A stretch of DNA of 64,000 nt, from positions 3,911,001-3,975,000 of the forward strand of contig JACCIC010000027.1 of assembly GCA_018907035.1 (NCBI GenBank), read 5' to 3'. This document shows, piece by piece, positions 1 to 11,565 of this stretch (its first letter is position 1; each line of letters opens with the position of its first letter). Source of the stretch: Sycobia sp. Sy_11 (lineage: Eukaryota > Arthropoda > Insecta > Hymenoptera > Epichrysomallidae). Under the pieces are notes generated by a model, which searched no databases, had not been told where the DNA came from, and saw only the letters and a list, made by a program, of their open reading frames with translations. A program made the translations under genes and the position numbers.

Positions 1-559
1 GCTCTCAGTACTATCCAGAATCAACGACGTGTCGGTGACGAATATCTTAATATCTTAATATATTCTTAATCATTATTCAATACAAAATTGGTATTTTACA
101 ATGGTTTATTTTGCCACGTATATATGCATCATACCGGTACTCTAAGGGTTAATGAAAGTCTTCCTTACTATCTGCAAATTCTTCTAACAATTTAATTGCT
201 CTTTCAGTGACACCTTTCAGTGTCCCAATTTTGTTTTCGAATTGGTGGTGTGACTTAAAATATAAAAATCTACCTGACCAAGTAGGCTTTCTATACCAAT
301 TAAGCTTCACTTTATTATTATTATTGTATCTAATGACAAAAAACTCAAGTGCTTATTGACTTACAACGATCAAAAATATGGTCGCGCAATTTTATCACGA
401 CCGCTATACAAATTCCAACATCTACCATGGAAATACAGAATAGATATTATGTATTTCTACAGCGCACGTGTAAATAGTTATAAGCTCAGCCGAAATTTAG
501 CTTAATATAATATATTAAATATAAAATGAAACTAATATTATATACGCGGTAAATATACC

Positions 560-905
560 GAAAAGCAGGCAAAGGTCGCGACGACTATTGTAGAAGGTAG
601 TCGACGCGACCACCGAAAACCGAAGCATAGAGAGAGAACGCAATACATAGTCTCTCTCTACCGCTAATTTGAGTAGGACAGTGCGTAAAAGAGGATACAC
701 CTCGGACGGTGAAAGAGAACCGCGCCAAGTGTAGTAGCCCAGCAATAGCTATCCCTTTCTAATACATGCCCGCACGCACATTACCGCACTCTCTCGCCAT
801 ACGACACGCGCCAGCAAAGAACACTGCGATAGGGGAACTCGCGAGACTCTAGACTGGCGCGCGCGTTCCAGCATATTCAACGGGTGTCGCGAACGAACAC
901 ACCCG
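560..905. other. GC/CpG-richer island with hairpin, no gene recognised
   Basis: This block is much richer in CpG than its AT-rich surroundings and has no convincing reading frame. It contains an imperfect inverted repeat (574-587 paired with 598-611, 13 of 14 positions complementary, 10-nt loop) and a GA/CT inverted run at about 630-660. It could be a decayed LTR or the edge of a host promoter; nothing in it decides this. Confidence 0.4.
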
Positions 906-944
906 CTGTATTTAATTTATAAATATTTTAATATTGTGAACACC

Positions 945-945
<1 letters not shown>

Positions 946-985
<40 letters not shown>
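946..985. repeat. (TA)n microsatellite
   Basis: Uninterrupted TA dinucleotide run. It lies on the left of a roughly 600-bp block that ends at a second TA run at 1595. Confidence 0.95.
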
Positions 986-989
<4 letters not shown>

Positions 990-1199
990 CGTATATGTAC
1001 ATTGATATATATGTAAAGAACAATACTTGTACGCAGTATACCGGCTGCCAGAATAATAATACTTATTAAAATTATGATTAATATTAATTATTATTATTAT
1101 TAATATTATTGTTGTTATTAAAATTATTATTTTTATTAATATTATTATTATAGATCGTCGGCTCGTCTGATGTTGGATGACGATAATACCCGACAATTT

Positions 1200-1590
1200 T
1201 ATTATAAAAGGGCTTATAATAGGCGAAATCAGGGATTTCGTCCAGTGAACCCGCTAGCCCGAAGTCGTGTCACTTGAAACTCCTCCCGGAGCTATAAACT
1301 ATTCAGAGATCAGAAATTCCTGCCTGAAAATCCTTCCGAAATTATTAGCTTGATCTCTGTTGCGAGGCGCTGCTCAAAAGACCAGCCGTTCTCTTATCCT
1401 AATCAAATTATTGTCCTCTTAATTCTTGACCCTGGTTGCGAGGCGCTCCTCAAAAAACCAGCGGAATTAAGCTAGATTAAATTCTACGCGTCTCGTTTAA
1501 TTTCCCCGCATGGAAACTAGCACCGGGTATCCGTGCGGTAAATAGCGCCGGATTAAACAAATGTCGCGGAAACTAGCGCGAACCTAGTAT
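1200..1590. other. GC-richer block between two (TA)n arrays, with a duplicated hairpin
   Basis: No reading frame of note. A roughly 30-nt hairpin motif is present twice, at 1357-1385 and 1432-1461. Both copies share the core TTGCGAGGCGCT, and the second can pair CTGGTT with AACCAG around an inner GAGG/CCTC stem. The block ends at the TA array starting at 1595. It may be a small non-coding mobile element, but no family was recognised. Confidence 0.4.

Positions 1591-1594
<4 letters not shown>

Positions 1595-1651
<57 letters not shown>
1595..1651. repeat. (TA)n microsatellite
   Basis: Long perfect TA run at the right edge of the GC-richer block. Confidence 0.95.
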
Positions 1652-1655
<4 letters not shown>

Positions 1656-1934
1656 TGTGTTCTATTGAGTTATTTTCCTGATATTCCGAATATACTTTCT
1701 CCCTTCTCAAATTACCATGTAAGCTATCCCGATGAGGATAGAAACATTACAGACTTCAATTTCTTTTGTAAATTTATTTCTCTCATATACAGAATTAAAA
1801 AAAAAATTATATTAAAAATAGTAATAATTTAAGTAAGTTGTTTAAGAATTGCAAGGATAAGGATGATCTAGGTATGTTTCAAATCTAAAGCCATTTGCAA
1901 AATTCATTGTATGGATTTAATGAATGCTACATTG

Positions 1935-1993
1935 TATTATATTATATTATATTACATTACATTATATTATATATTATATTACATTATATTACA
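1935..1993. repeat. (TATTA)n minisatellite
   Basis: Imperfect pentamer array of TATTA/CATTA units. Translations across it are low-complexity Tyr/Ile/Leu and not a gene. Confidence 0.85.
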
Positions 1994-2199
1994 AACAAAT
2001 TTATATTTCACATCAATATAGTTTACGTGGTTCACATATTATTATACTTCTGGTTTAAAAGAACATTGTTTGAAGTTTTTCCGTTCTTTTGATTTTGTGA
2101 ATGTGGATATTTTGGAACATGGTATTAATAATACGTACAAAAGGTAGAGTCTTGAAAGTATTCACATTTCAAGGAATCGAAATAATGTGAATTTAATGT

Positions 2200-2480
2200 T
2201 AGAGTCAAGAAAGCACGTTAACATTTATCATTCTTTACTAAATTGATTGGTTTTGAAAATTTTGTGTAGAGGGAGGATTGTATATTGAAATTACAAAATT
2301 TTAGTTTAGTGAGAATAGGGGTATATATAAATTAGAATATCAATATAAGGTTTAGTTTAGTCCCTGATGAGAAGCCGTAACGAGCTCGACACGTTGAACA
2401 ACCTCAGCCTATCTGCAATTGAGTAAACGTGGTGGGAACAATGAGATTGCACTTTACAAATAAAGAATTTTTTTCAGCTA
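2200..2480 (+). mobile_element. Penelope-like terminal repeat with hammerhead-like core (candidate)
   Basis: At 2361-2400 the sequence CCCTGATGAG is followed about 20 nt later by CGAGCTCGACAC, resembling a hammerhead ribozyme core (CUGAUGA then a GAAA box, here GACA). A block on the minus strand at 53,370-53,470 shares this layout: CTGATGAG, then CCGTAGCGAGCTCGAAAA, then a TGGGAAC motif and an AATAAAG signal close by. Penelope-like elements are known to carry hammerhead motifs in their terminal repeats, and this window contains Penelope coding sequence at 14.7-15.4 kb. A TATATATAAA box lies just upstream at about 2320. Stem II pairing is weak, so ribozyme activity is not supported for this copy. 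Confidence 0.4.
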
Positions 2481-2489
2481 ATATATTTT

Positions 2490-3240
2490 TATTATTAATA
2501 AAAAAAGTTGTTGTTTAAGATAAATTTGACTATACCAATAAATTCAAAACTATTACGAATGTCAGTAAAAGGAGTAAGTAAAGTATAAGGTAAAAATTTC
2601 AAATATCTCATTCGTAGGAAAATTTATTGCAGAAACGATGATTCTTATTGGGAAATGATTTTTATGCATTCTGATTAAGCCATAAAGTTCAGATAAATTT
2701 ACTTTGTTGAAAACTAATTGTAATTTGTCTTTGTTCATAAAACAATCTATATTATTTAAATTTCTAATTACACAGTCTGTATTTTTTGTAAAGAAGGTAA
2801 CGGATTTTTTTTTATTAAGGTATAATATATTTTATCTTTCAGTAAAGCTTCAACTTTTTCTATGTATTTATTTTTGTTAATTATAACAGTAATATTCCCT
2901 TAAATTCTTTTGTTACAAGTAAGTTCTATTACCTTCTAGGAATGTTTTAGTATTTTGAATGTTAAAATCAAGTTGTTTTTAAAATTGCTCAATGTAGAGT
3001 AATTATTGTTTTTCTTATGAACTTTAATCAGATCCAAAATTTTTTTTAATTTGAATATTTTTGTCAGTTTTATAGAAATGTAAATATTTTTCTAAATTCT
3101 TTAAACATATTAATACCATTTTTTATTTCATTTAACGTCGCTCTATTTATGCTTCTAAATACCGGTGTTAATCAGAGACCGTTGTCTACCATGTGTTTGT
3201 AAACAAAGCAATTGTAAATTATTAGAGCGATCCTTATGTT
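2490..3240. other. AT-rich stretch without recognisable gene
   Basis: Very AT-rich sequence with homopolymer runs and frequent stops in all frames. I see no conserved protein motif or structured repeat in it. Confidence 0.6.
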
Positions 3241-3247
3241 AATCGAC

Positions 3248-3502
3248 CTAGAATGGGATTGGAATTCGAATCAGCAAGTTAACAGTCCTTCGCTCTATAG
3301 CGATCGAGCCATTGTAGAGCTCTGTTAATACCATAGTATCATCAAAAGTTTTAACAAAATTAAATTTTTTCAAAAAATTATCTAGAACATATTGTGGAAG
3401 AGAAAAATCAGATGCGTTCATGAACCATATATTTTCTTGGTGTTGATGTTTATTAATATATGTCCTCGTGTTATTAAAGGTCAATATTATTTCAATTACC
3501 AA
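3248..3502 (-). other. unrecognised 84-codon open frame
   Basis: A complex-composition open frame stands out from the low-complexity AT-rich flanks. It has no signal peptide, membrane segment or motif that I can assign; it includes the run ASDFSLPQYVLDNFL. It may be a remnant of a retroelement coding region. A Penelope origin was considered because a hammerhead-like terminal block lies about 0.8 kb away, but no Penelope RT or GIY-YIG motif is visible in it. Confidence 0.25.
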
Positions 3503-4219
3503 TAGTTGTATGATTGTTATGATCCTTCTCTATGTTGGTATAATATATATTTTTTTGTAACCGGCTTTCATATTTTTTTATGAATAGAATACATATCAAT
3601 CTTGTACTCAATTTTGTAATATAAAGAAGTATTAAAAATTATGCTTTCATGTAACACAATTCATTAAATAATTTTGTAAAAAATGTGTTAATAAAGTAGT
3701 TTAAATTAGATTCATAATATAATATTTGATTTTGTAAGTATTTGATGTGTATATTTATATTAGAAATTTCATAATTTAACATTCTTTGTTCTACAGTCTA
3801 AATTAAATTTTTTGTGATTATAAAAGAATATTGAAATATAAATGTGATTCTTTTTAAATTTAATGAAGCATTACGAGTACTTATGTGTTTTGGTATCAAC
3901 TTATAAAATCTACATTGTAAAAGTAATTTTCATTTTGAGCCTGCTTTCTTATAATATAAAACTATTGGAAAAAATCTTTTCTATTTTTTAATAAAAATAG
4001 TAATGATTGTTCTTCATATCTTGTCTTTTTTATAATAATAATTATTATTAATGTAAAAAGATAGATTTGTAAATATATGTGTATATATCCTTAAATTTAG
4101 AAGTTACTGAAGTTTGTTTGTTCTTTTATTATTTTCAAAGCGTTTCACACAAAGTACTGACATAATGTTATCTCCGATCTAGCAATGTTATAAATTTTAT
4201 AATTATATTGCAATGTTTT

Positions 4220-4426
4220 TCTTGGATTGGATAATAAAATAAGCAGAATAATACAGATTATATATTAGTTTAAAGCAGATCTTTATTAAACACGTTGTAC
4301 TAGTCAGAGACTCGAACAAGAAGTGAAACACAGCGAGGCGGTGCGCTCTTCACACACACGTGTGTGTTAGGATATAAAGAACGAACGTTCGCAGAAATGC
4401 TTCGAGCTAACGCTCTTTATTCCTAC
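4220..4426 (-). mobile_element. probable solo LTR (copia-like)
   Basis: On the minus strand the block starts TGTAGGAATAAAG and contains a TATA-like box and, near its 3' end, an AATAAAG polyadenylation signal. Both sides are bounded by the 5-bp direct repeat GTTTT (4215-4219 and 4427-4431), as expected for LTR-retrotransposon integration. The outer end does not finish in the canonical CA, so the boundary may have mutated. No internal coding region remains nearby, so this would be a recombined solo LTR. Confidence 0.45.
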
Positions 4427-4851
4427 AGTTTTATTGTAAAATAATTAATATTAATCAAATATAAAATAGTATATATGAAACGGATAAGAAAATGGGTGCA
4501 GACTATACTTTGTTAATAAAATATAAAGTGCCGTAAATTACGATTAAATTAATAAAAGAAAGGAGTTTTTATTTGTTTGTGTAGGATAAGGTAGTATACA
4601 CAGTGGCAATATGAAAATAAATATATAGTAAAATTGGGTTTCTATGAATTTTAAATTTTATTTATTTTATATATACATGACATTAAAAACATTATAATTC
4701 TTCAACATCACCGAAATTTTTATGAACATTTTCAGCTATCATAGGTAATGAATAAGCAAATAATTCAGATAATAAAATATTTAGAACGTCGAATTTCGGA
4801 GCTGATCTTCATACTGGATTTAACATAATTCTCAATGTTGTGCTAATGAAG

Positions 4852-5154
4852 CTAACAGTATTGTTTAAAAGCAAGCTTGTTATGTATGATTTTTAATTCT
4901 TCTGGCTTCTCGGTGAGTAGTTCTTCTGTTAGAAATATCGACAAAAGTTCTATTATACTGTTTACGACATTAGACTGCTCTATCGCACATCTAAGTTGAA
5001 CGTTGACGCATTCGCGAGCTTGCAACATACCTTCGAAGGTTCTTAGTTGTAAGGTCAAATTGGGTGGTATTTCGTATTTCTTTCTCTTCCAAACAGGCTG
5101 TTCTTCTTCTGCTTCTTCTTCTTCTTCTTGCTGATTCGGTTTATTACTACTCAC
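4852..5154 (-). pseudogene. Maverick terminal ORF, Glu-rich, function unknown
   Basis: A 100-codon frame begins MSSNKPNQQ, followed by a run rich in Glu (about residues 9-19) and then a helical, Leu-rich segment. It lies directly downstream of the protease on the same strand. The recognisable body of the same sequence, with its 3' flank, recurs in copy B at 23,762-24,130, so it is part of the element and not host sequence. The same-strand upstream region at about 5,250-5,280 contains TATAAGATATAAAG, a possible promoter. No domain was recognised. The alignment with copy B continues past this frame's stop, so the frame may be truncated. Confidence 0.6.
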
Positions 5155-5842
5155 AGCGGTTTCAATATTTCTTGGTTTTTTTAATGGTCGTTCTTTAGTA
5201 TGTATTGCTCCGGAACCGTACGCCGTTCTAATTTCACATATATAATCACACGCGAATCAACCCGCTTTATATCTTATAACCCCCACCCTAACATTTTTCA
5301 ACCCCACCCGCTATGTTAGTTGAATAACGTTACATAGCATAAGGCAACAGATTCTGACAAGTATATCTACTTCAAATTATGACGCAACTCCTAAAACTGA
5401 AAAAGTGTTACATATCAGGTTTTAACACGTTTTGACAAGTTTTAATCTTTCTTTAGCCCCCCGGATAAAATAACTCCCAAAAATGACGGATGTTATTATC
5501 ATAGTAAACATTTAACTCTTGCAAGTTTAGACCTATAACCTCTAAGGGTACATCATCGTAGTTTCTAGAATGATATCAACGTACAAAAATGTTAAACTGC
5601 TTTTCTCTCTTTTCGTGTATAGTATATTTAAGATTTCTATGTATGATTTTTACGAATAACAACTAGATATCAATTTTTTGAAAAATAATTAATTATGACA
5701 CATTTTTATTTACAGGTAGAATGTTAACGAAATAGTGGAATAGGTAAAAATAATAAACGCATAGAATTAAAAAGATCTACATTTATTACAATATTCGATT
5801 ACATTTTTCTGTATAAAAAAGTTAATTTTTACAATAATTTCA
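5155..5842. other. non-coding gap between protease and terminal ORF of copy A
   Basis: About 690 bp without a conserved frame. The equivalent gap in copy B is about 1.28 kb because it also holds an inserted R1 fragment. A run of C-rich heptamers (AACCCCCACCC and CAACCCCACCC, about 5278-5310) is notable. Confidence 0.5.
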
Positions 5843-6420
5843 TTATCGATGCACGTGATCGGTTACATAATCCAGCCTCGATAGAATTGATACGAGGATA
5901 CGCATTCGTAAGCGGGATTTCTTACATTTTTTTCTTAGTTTTTTGATAATTTCTTTATATAACACTGTCACCAACAAGTTGTTGCGCCGTGTATTTTTCG
6001 TGTAAATATTACAGTAAGAGCGCAAAGAACGACCGGTATACATAAAATAAAGAAACACAATGCAATATTCATCGCACATTTACGAATCGAAACTTTGAAT
6101 TTGTTTTTTATTCCATTCGTATCTTACACAATTACTCTTGAGTCATTCAAGATAATATGGCGATGTTGGGGAAGACTATAGCTATCGAAGTAGTTTCCAT
6201 AACCGTTTTTATCTATGTAGAAAGCAATCCAGTGCGAACCAGGTTGGTCGCAGGTGTCTGTGTTTGATATTACCGCAGCAGGAAGACTCAAGCGTTTAGT
6301 TATATGATCCGCCGCATATACACCAACGGAGCTGGCTCATACATTTCTTAGAGCCTGCATAATCTCTTTTGTATTTATGATCCCGATATATTTGAGAATG
6401 ACATTTCGTCACCTTCCTCG
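5843..6420 (-). pseudogene. adenain-like cysteine protease of the Maverick (broken)
   Basis: Known role of the family: adenovirus-type maturation protease that cleaves virion precursor proteins (C5/ULP1 fold). Visible here on the minus strand are GSHWIAFYIDKNGYG and NYFDSYSLP near 6,150-6,260, which supply the His and Asp positions of the triad, and then CDEYCIVFLYFMYTGRSL near 6,020-6,079, carrying the catalytic Cys region. The N-terminal part shows a frame with ADHITKRLSLPAAVIS. The parts are separated by a stop and by frameshifts, so no functional enzyme is encoded. It follows the late genes and precedes the terminal ORF, the same order as in copy B. Confidence 0.8.
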
Positions 6421-6439
6421 GATTCGTCAACTTCGTCAA

Positions 6440-7185
6440 TTCCAGCATCACTAATAGAGTGAAAATTAACGTGAGATTTACGTTGCTGTTCTTGATAACT
6501 CAAAAGTGCGCTATAGAAAGTTTCGCTGTGAACCGGTCGCGGATAATCTTCTTTAGGTACAAGCGAACATAACCACTTTTTAATTAAATGGCTCTTGAAT
6601 CAAGCACAGTAATTTTTTATACTCCTTTTATACTCAAATTTGCACGATCCGTGAACGTTACACGTATGAGCACGTGGAAAGAGGCGCTCAAGTCGATCAA
6701 AGCTAGGTGTATTATATGTTTCGAGATTAGTTAATCAACGTGTCATAACTGATTCCAAATATTGAGCTTTTTCTTCACACCGTACGTATATTCGTTGCGC
6801 TTCTCTAGCTATATTACATAGATCATACTGTTTATGCAGCGAAATTGAACCTTCGAAACAATGAATTCCGTATAAATTCAAACCGCAATAATTCTTAGTC
6901 TTGCGTATATTGTGAGGTAAGTCTTTAAAATTGCAAGGTGGTTGTACAATCCAGTGTCCGATGACCTTTATCTCTAAAGCTTATTGTTCCACGTCTTGTT
7001 GAGGTACTTACCTTTCTTAATGACACGTAAAAGATTTTGCGCACCCACGTAGCCTTCGCGGCACTTTGAGTCTTCTTCTTTGGTGAAGTACTAACATTCT
7101 TTACCTCGTCACACGGCTGCTGCCACCAGTCTGTCTTACTCAAACGACGTTTACGACTTTTTAAAGGCTTGGTTGAATTTGTCAA
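6440..7185 (-). pseudogene. Maverick late-type (virion) protein, broken
   Basis: The open part (6925-7185) begins with a basic segment (KPLKSRKRRLSKTDWW) and contains AAKATWVRKIFYVS and KGHRTLDCTT. The same strand continues in other frames with segments such as NLYGIHCFEGSISLHK and EAQRIYVRCEEKAQYLE down to about 6,440. The latter half is recognisable again in copy B (21,690-22,140). Its position between late genes and the protease suggests a structural or DNA-associated role, which is inference. Stops and frameshifts interrupt it. Confidence 0.6.
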
Positions 7186-7216
7186 TGTTTGGCAATTTTC
7201 AGGATTTGCGTGTTAA

Positions 7217-7857
7217 CTATCGATTTGACAGTGTCTCAGAGATCTGAAGAAATTTTGCAAACTCTAAAACACCGCTGGGCATTTCTCCAAGTGTCCTCAT
7301 TTCCTTTAAGTTATTTTTTTCCTTACCTGTTTTTAAAATATCCTTTATGAATTCGATAAAATTTGAATTTTCGATTTTCCAACCATCTATAGTAACTGCA
7401 CCTATATTATCCCAACTCAATCGCTCCAACGACGTTCGTTTCCAGTATCGGAGTAAAAGTCTTACTTTTCGCTCGAAATCTTTAGGTAGGCTTTCTATCA
7501 CTCTCTTCGGTGAGTGGGAATAAAAATGCAATAAGAAAATAATAAGAAAATAAGAAATGCTGCTACATCATCTAATTCGCGATCAATGTTTCGTTCTGTG
7601 TCTCTTTTGCTCTCCTTGAAAAAAAGATATCGACGTAAGACTTGTAAATACTTTAGACATTTTCCCCGTTCGTTTGCGTAACTTTCTTTCGAATGTAATA
7701 TATCGTGCATTTCAGAATCAAGCTTTGAGAAATTATTCCCCCTAGATTGAGTTGTATTTTCAGGGGCTTCAGTTTCTCCTGCTGGCAACCTCGTTTGGTG
7801 TATAGTTTCGGATTTATTTTGCAAGCGGTCAATCATATTTTCAGGAACGATAATCAT
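7217..7857 (-). pseudogene. Maverick late-type protein, two overlapping open segments
   Basis: The upstream segment (7498-7857) starts MIIVPENMIDRLQNK and has a central LDSEMHDILHSKE and a KCLKYLQVLRRYLFFKE segment. The downstream segment (7217-7531) contains DFERKVRLLLRYWKR and a short domain-like stretch WDNIGAVTIDGWKIENSN ending near EFAKFLQ. The two are in different frames and overlap, consistent with a frameshift in one original gene. It sits between the pX-like gene and the broken late gene. The specific virion function is unknown to me. Confidence 0.55.
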
Positions 7858-7879
7858 TTTACTAGCTTGCTCTATAATT

Positions 7880-8276
7880 ATTTTTAAATTTTATTTACCA
7901 ATTAATCTGGAGATAAGGGCACCGACTATAGGTGCTATAATTAACGGTAAGAAACCGCTACTGTGTTGCAGCAAATTTTCTTTCGTCTTTTCCAACCATT
8001 CGTAGGGTTATCGTGAACTAATTTACGTAGTACGTGTCGATGCTGTTTTAAACGTTTATGCTCTGAATTTTTTAACAGAACCACACCTTTCAGAATATTC
8101 GACGTGCATTCACATATAGACCTTACGGTTGTTTTATTGCTACACTTTAGAGGTGTTTTACGCGCTTGGTTATCATCGTGTTTGAGGGTTAGTAACAGAG
8201 ACGCGATTTTCTTTGTAAAATGTTTAACAGGTAAGTTGTTAATTTTTTTGCGATTTCTCGATGCCGTTGGAGTCAT
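7880..8276 (-). pseudogene. pX-like late protein of the Maverick (frameshifted)
   Basis: The first frame (7941-8276) is strongly basic, with CECTSNILKGVVLL and HKRLKQHRHVLRKLV. After a frameshift the same strand encodes a Gly-Phe-Leu-Pro-type hydrophobic tail (SGFLPLIIAPIVGALIS) at about 7,895-7,960. A basic N-terminal part followed by GFLP and a hydrophobic C-terminus is the layout of adenovirus pX-like proteins in Mavericks and adintoviruses, which bind DNA or membranes in virions. The shift and a stop separate the two parts. It lies immediately downstream of the polymerase on the same strand. Confidence 0.65.
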
Positions 8277-8426
8277 TGCTCGCGAAAGACTGGAGCTCGC
8301 ATACTCGACAAATTTTTTTTATAATCATCATCTTTTTGTAGACTAACTTTTTTAGCCAATTAAAAGAAAGGTTTCTGATGCTTAGAAACGTACACGTAAT
8401 GTCGCTCATCGTCGAGAAATATGCAG

Positions 8427-8639
8427 CTACGTACACAAAAGTTGTCGAGGGCATCTTGCGATAAATCTAGAAACAAATAAGAGTGAGGATTCTTTGTGGC
8501 GTCCATGTAGGCTTCTTGCAGAAAGTTCGAATCGAAATGTTTCTATGTAATCGTTTAAACCGTAGGTTGTAAATTCATCCGTCATTTCACCTAATAGTGA
8601 GCCTGTAGGAGGCTCGTATTTGCCAATGTTATTCGTACT

Positions 8640-8683
<44 letters not shown>

Positions 8684-11565
8684 TCTGTATCGTAATATAG
8701 AATTCGTCGGTCTAATTTTTCCAAATAAAAATACAGTTTCAAGTGCAGTAGTATAAGCAGCAACATTTGTGTTCGTAGTTTGCTCTATAGCCTCATCTCT
8801 AAATTACCAACTAACGTATAAAATCTCGTCGCTTACGAGTAATAAATTTAAAACTTCTTTTTTGGGATCAAGCAATAATTCCAGTAAATCCTTTCGAGTT
8901 TTAATAATAGTTGTTTGCTTTAAATTATCTTATTGACCAAATTTATCCCAGAACGAATTCAAGCAGAGTTTGGCCACGGAGCGTAAACCCGCATTTTTTG
9001 CAATGTGTTCCGCTTCTAATTGTATACCCTCTACTTCCTTATACTGTTGCAAATATATAGCTTTACTCAATTCTTCGACGCACCACCTACGCGATGCACT
9101 AGCTTGCTGTTTTATACGTAAAAAGGTATTTATATAGCTGGCGAATAAGCCTCCCATACCTGTACTCGGATCAAACCGTGTCATTTTGTACTGCCAAATT
9201 ATATATACCTCGCTGATACGATACCATAGTTCGATGGCTTTTCGCAACTCGTCGGCCACTCAAGATCCCGTAAATTCCCGTTCACTAACTTCTTCGAGGT
9301 TACAGACAGGCTGAAACATCTCCTCGCAACAACTCCGACACAATGCAAACGATAATTTATTGTGCATTTGTATCGGTAAAACGGGTAAAAATAAGTCGCG
9401 CGGTGGTAAAATTCTATATTTTACGAGTACTTCTACACACGATAAATTATCATTATTGCCCTCTATCAATTCAGAACAATTCGAGCCTACGTATATTTTC
9501 GGATGACCGACAGGAAATTATCCCCTTTTACATATGTACGGATATAAAGAGCAAATGTCTATCTATTTGATATTTTCTCCCTCTTTCACCTGATAATGAG
9601 TAATGATATTTTCTGTTCGACCTCTGTAAAATGCCTCTCTTGGATTCAATGTAATTTTACTTATTAGAGGATAATTTGTTATGTAATCCCTAATATCCGA
9701 ATTCTCCTTTTTAATTTTGTCAAACGCACATTCCCACATTTTGTGTGTTACGTATCTGAAAGAATTGAGGCTATCAATTGTAGCTCTAGTATTTTCATAT
9801 GCCTCGTCCAATGATCGTGAAAATTTTATTTTCTGACCGCGCTGATCTTTAAAACATTTTGGACAAGCGTGCGTATAACAATCTTGAAATTCATACACTA
9901 CGCCCTTCTCAACACTCCACTCATTCATCGGAGGTAAGTATCCATCTACCAAAAAATCTTCGCGTAGTCGGAATTCTCGCGATCTACCAGCGTATATTAT
10001 GTCTCTTCCAACTTCACGCTCGTACAGAAGTAGCCACTCGATAGCTTTTTGAGAGTGTATGTCGCCTCGTATGTAACCTGAAGGTGCTATTATACCTATA
10101 CTATTCGGAGTCAAGAATTTTTTCCTAAACATGTATGAACACGCCGATGCTACAGTTGCAGCATTTAGAAAAGGATCCGTATCACCGAGAGAAAGAATAT
10201 TTCTAAAAACCAGATAAGGTCGTCTCAAAATCTCTACATCCATTCAATAAATTTTTCTCTGTTCCAATCACATAGAATCAGGCTCGTACAAATGGGCATT
10301 TGGAAGCGGTCCTACATATTCTCGATTATTTACCGTGTTAAATAAATGTGGAAAATAGCCTTTTTTGTTACTGTCAGGCAAACCAGAAGCAGAGGGTAAC
10401 GCGCTTAATTTCATATGAAAATAATTTAGACTATCGATAAATTCTGTCCGTCCTAATTGCAAAATGACTACATTTTGACCATTTAAAATTACACTAGGCA
10501 TTATCTGTTCATTCAATCGCTGCTCTGTTAATCGCTTTAAAATAAATTGGGTGTAAAATCCATTAGAATTATGAGCGATGCAAATAATTTCATTGAATTC
10601 GGATTTTTCACGTATACTGAGGTCTATCAAACGACGAACGGGGTCATCGTGAAATATATATTCCCTAATTCCGCAAGTATTACAACGTTCGGTATCATCG
10701 TCTAAATGCAAACGATCTGTGCACACCTGTTGAACTACGCAAAGATTGGGTACATGAATTTTTGTGGTCGAATGATGTTGATATGTTGTATCTTGGCCAC
10801 ACTCAAAATCGTGACACAGAAAAATCTAGATTCTTCTTTTTTTTTCATTTTTCACATTGTATCGTATAGGCTGCATATAACAAAGTTCTCTTACTTGTGT
10901 GATTTTTTTTACAAAATTTACACCAATTCGTTCTACACAAAGTGCATATTTTAACGGTATCGCAAATATTTTTTTTCTCCTTGTTGCTACCTTTTCTATT
11001 TGTTCTAGACTTTGTTTAGGATTCTCGAAACAAGATTGACCAAAAAAATCACGATTGCATGCTATGCATTTAATTAAATCATCGGTATTCTTCTGTTCGC
11101 AAGCTGATAGTAAAAAACATTCCGAACAAAGTTTACTACACACATGCTGATCTATGTACTGATACCGCTTGTTACAATATGAACAGAAAAATTTCGTTTT
11201 TGTAGCTCCAATCAAATTCAATATTGTGTCAAAATGATTTATCTCATCAAAAAAGAAGATTAATTGTGCCGATAAGCTCTGTATTACTATTTATTACAGA
11301 ATTGCGACCGTCAAACAGTATAGACTCACCATAACTGTAAGTCTGTTTATCGAAAATAACAATCGCAATTCCGCGAGGTCCATAATACTGTTGAAACTTC
11401 GTTTCCTCTATCAATGTACATCCTCTGTCGGGGATGTTGACATGTGCTTCCTCTATAAGTTTTACAGCTCGCTCTTTTTGCCTTTTTCGTTGAGCATCAT
11501 GAATAACATTCCACTCGTTTTCTTCTTCTTTCGTGTTATTTAATTTTAATCAGATGTGTGCTTCA
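8427..11565 (-). pseudogene. protein-primed family-B DNA polymerase of the Maverick (pseudogene)
   Basis: Role of the family: replication of the element's linear DNA. On the minus strand, in order: an N-terminal segment with VNIPDRGCTL and YYGPRGIAIVIFDK (about 11,250-11,560); a Cys/His zinc-binding segment with FFCSYCNKRY and KCIACNRDFFGQSC (10,826-11,221); the 3'-5' exonuclease domain with IAHNSNGFYTQF and DSLNYFHMKLSALP (10,268-10,726); a linker/thumb-side segment (9,563-10,243); palm motif A with DICSLYPYIC (about 9,535); motif B KLCLNSFWDKFGQ (8,930-8,970, Gly of the usual motif replaced by Asp); motif C YYDTDSY (about 8,690, in another frame); and a C-terminal segment with PPTGSLLGEMTDE (8,427-8,642). 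In-frame stops lie just before and after motif A, and several frameshifts separate the domains. Confidence 0.85.
8643..8680. repeat. (TA)n microsatellite inside the dead polymerase gene
   Basis: A perfect TA run directly follows the polymerase motif C on the minus strand and replaces the codons expected there, so it arose after the gene lost function. Confidence 0.9.

Noticed and set aside
912..1196. 94-codon minus-strand frame rich in Ile/Tyr
   Set aside because: It is a translation of TA and ATT repeats, not a gene.
7020..7050. GGTAAGT on the minus strand within the late gene, as a splice donor
   Set aside because: It is a chance match in a Maverick relic; no acceptor or continued frame was found.
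8500..8540. tRNA-like GTTCGAATC box
   Set aside because: No acceptor stem or A box at suitable distance; it lies in the dead polymerase gene.
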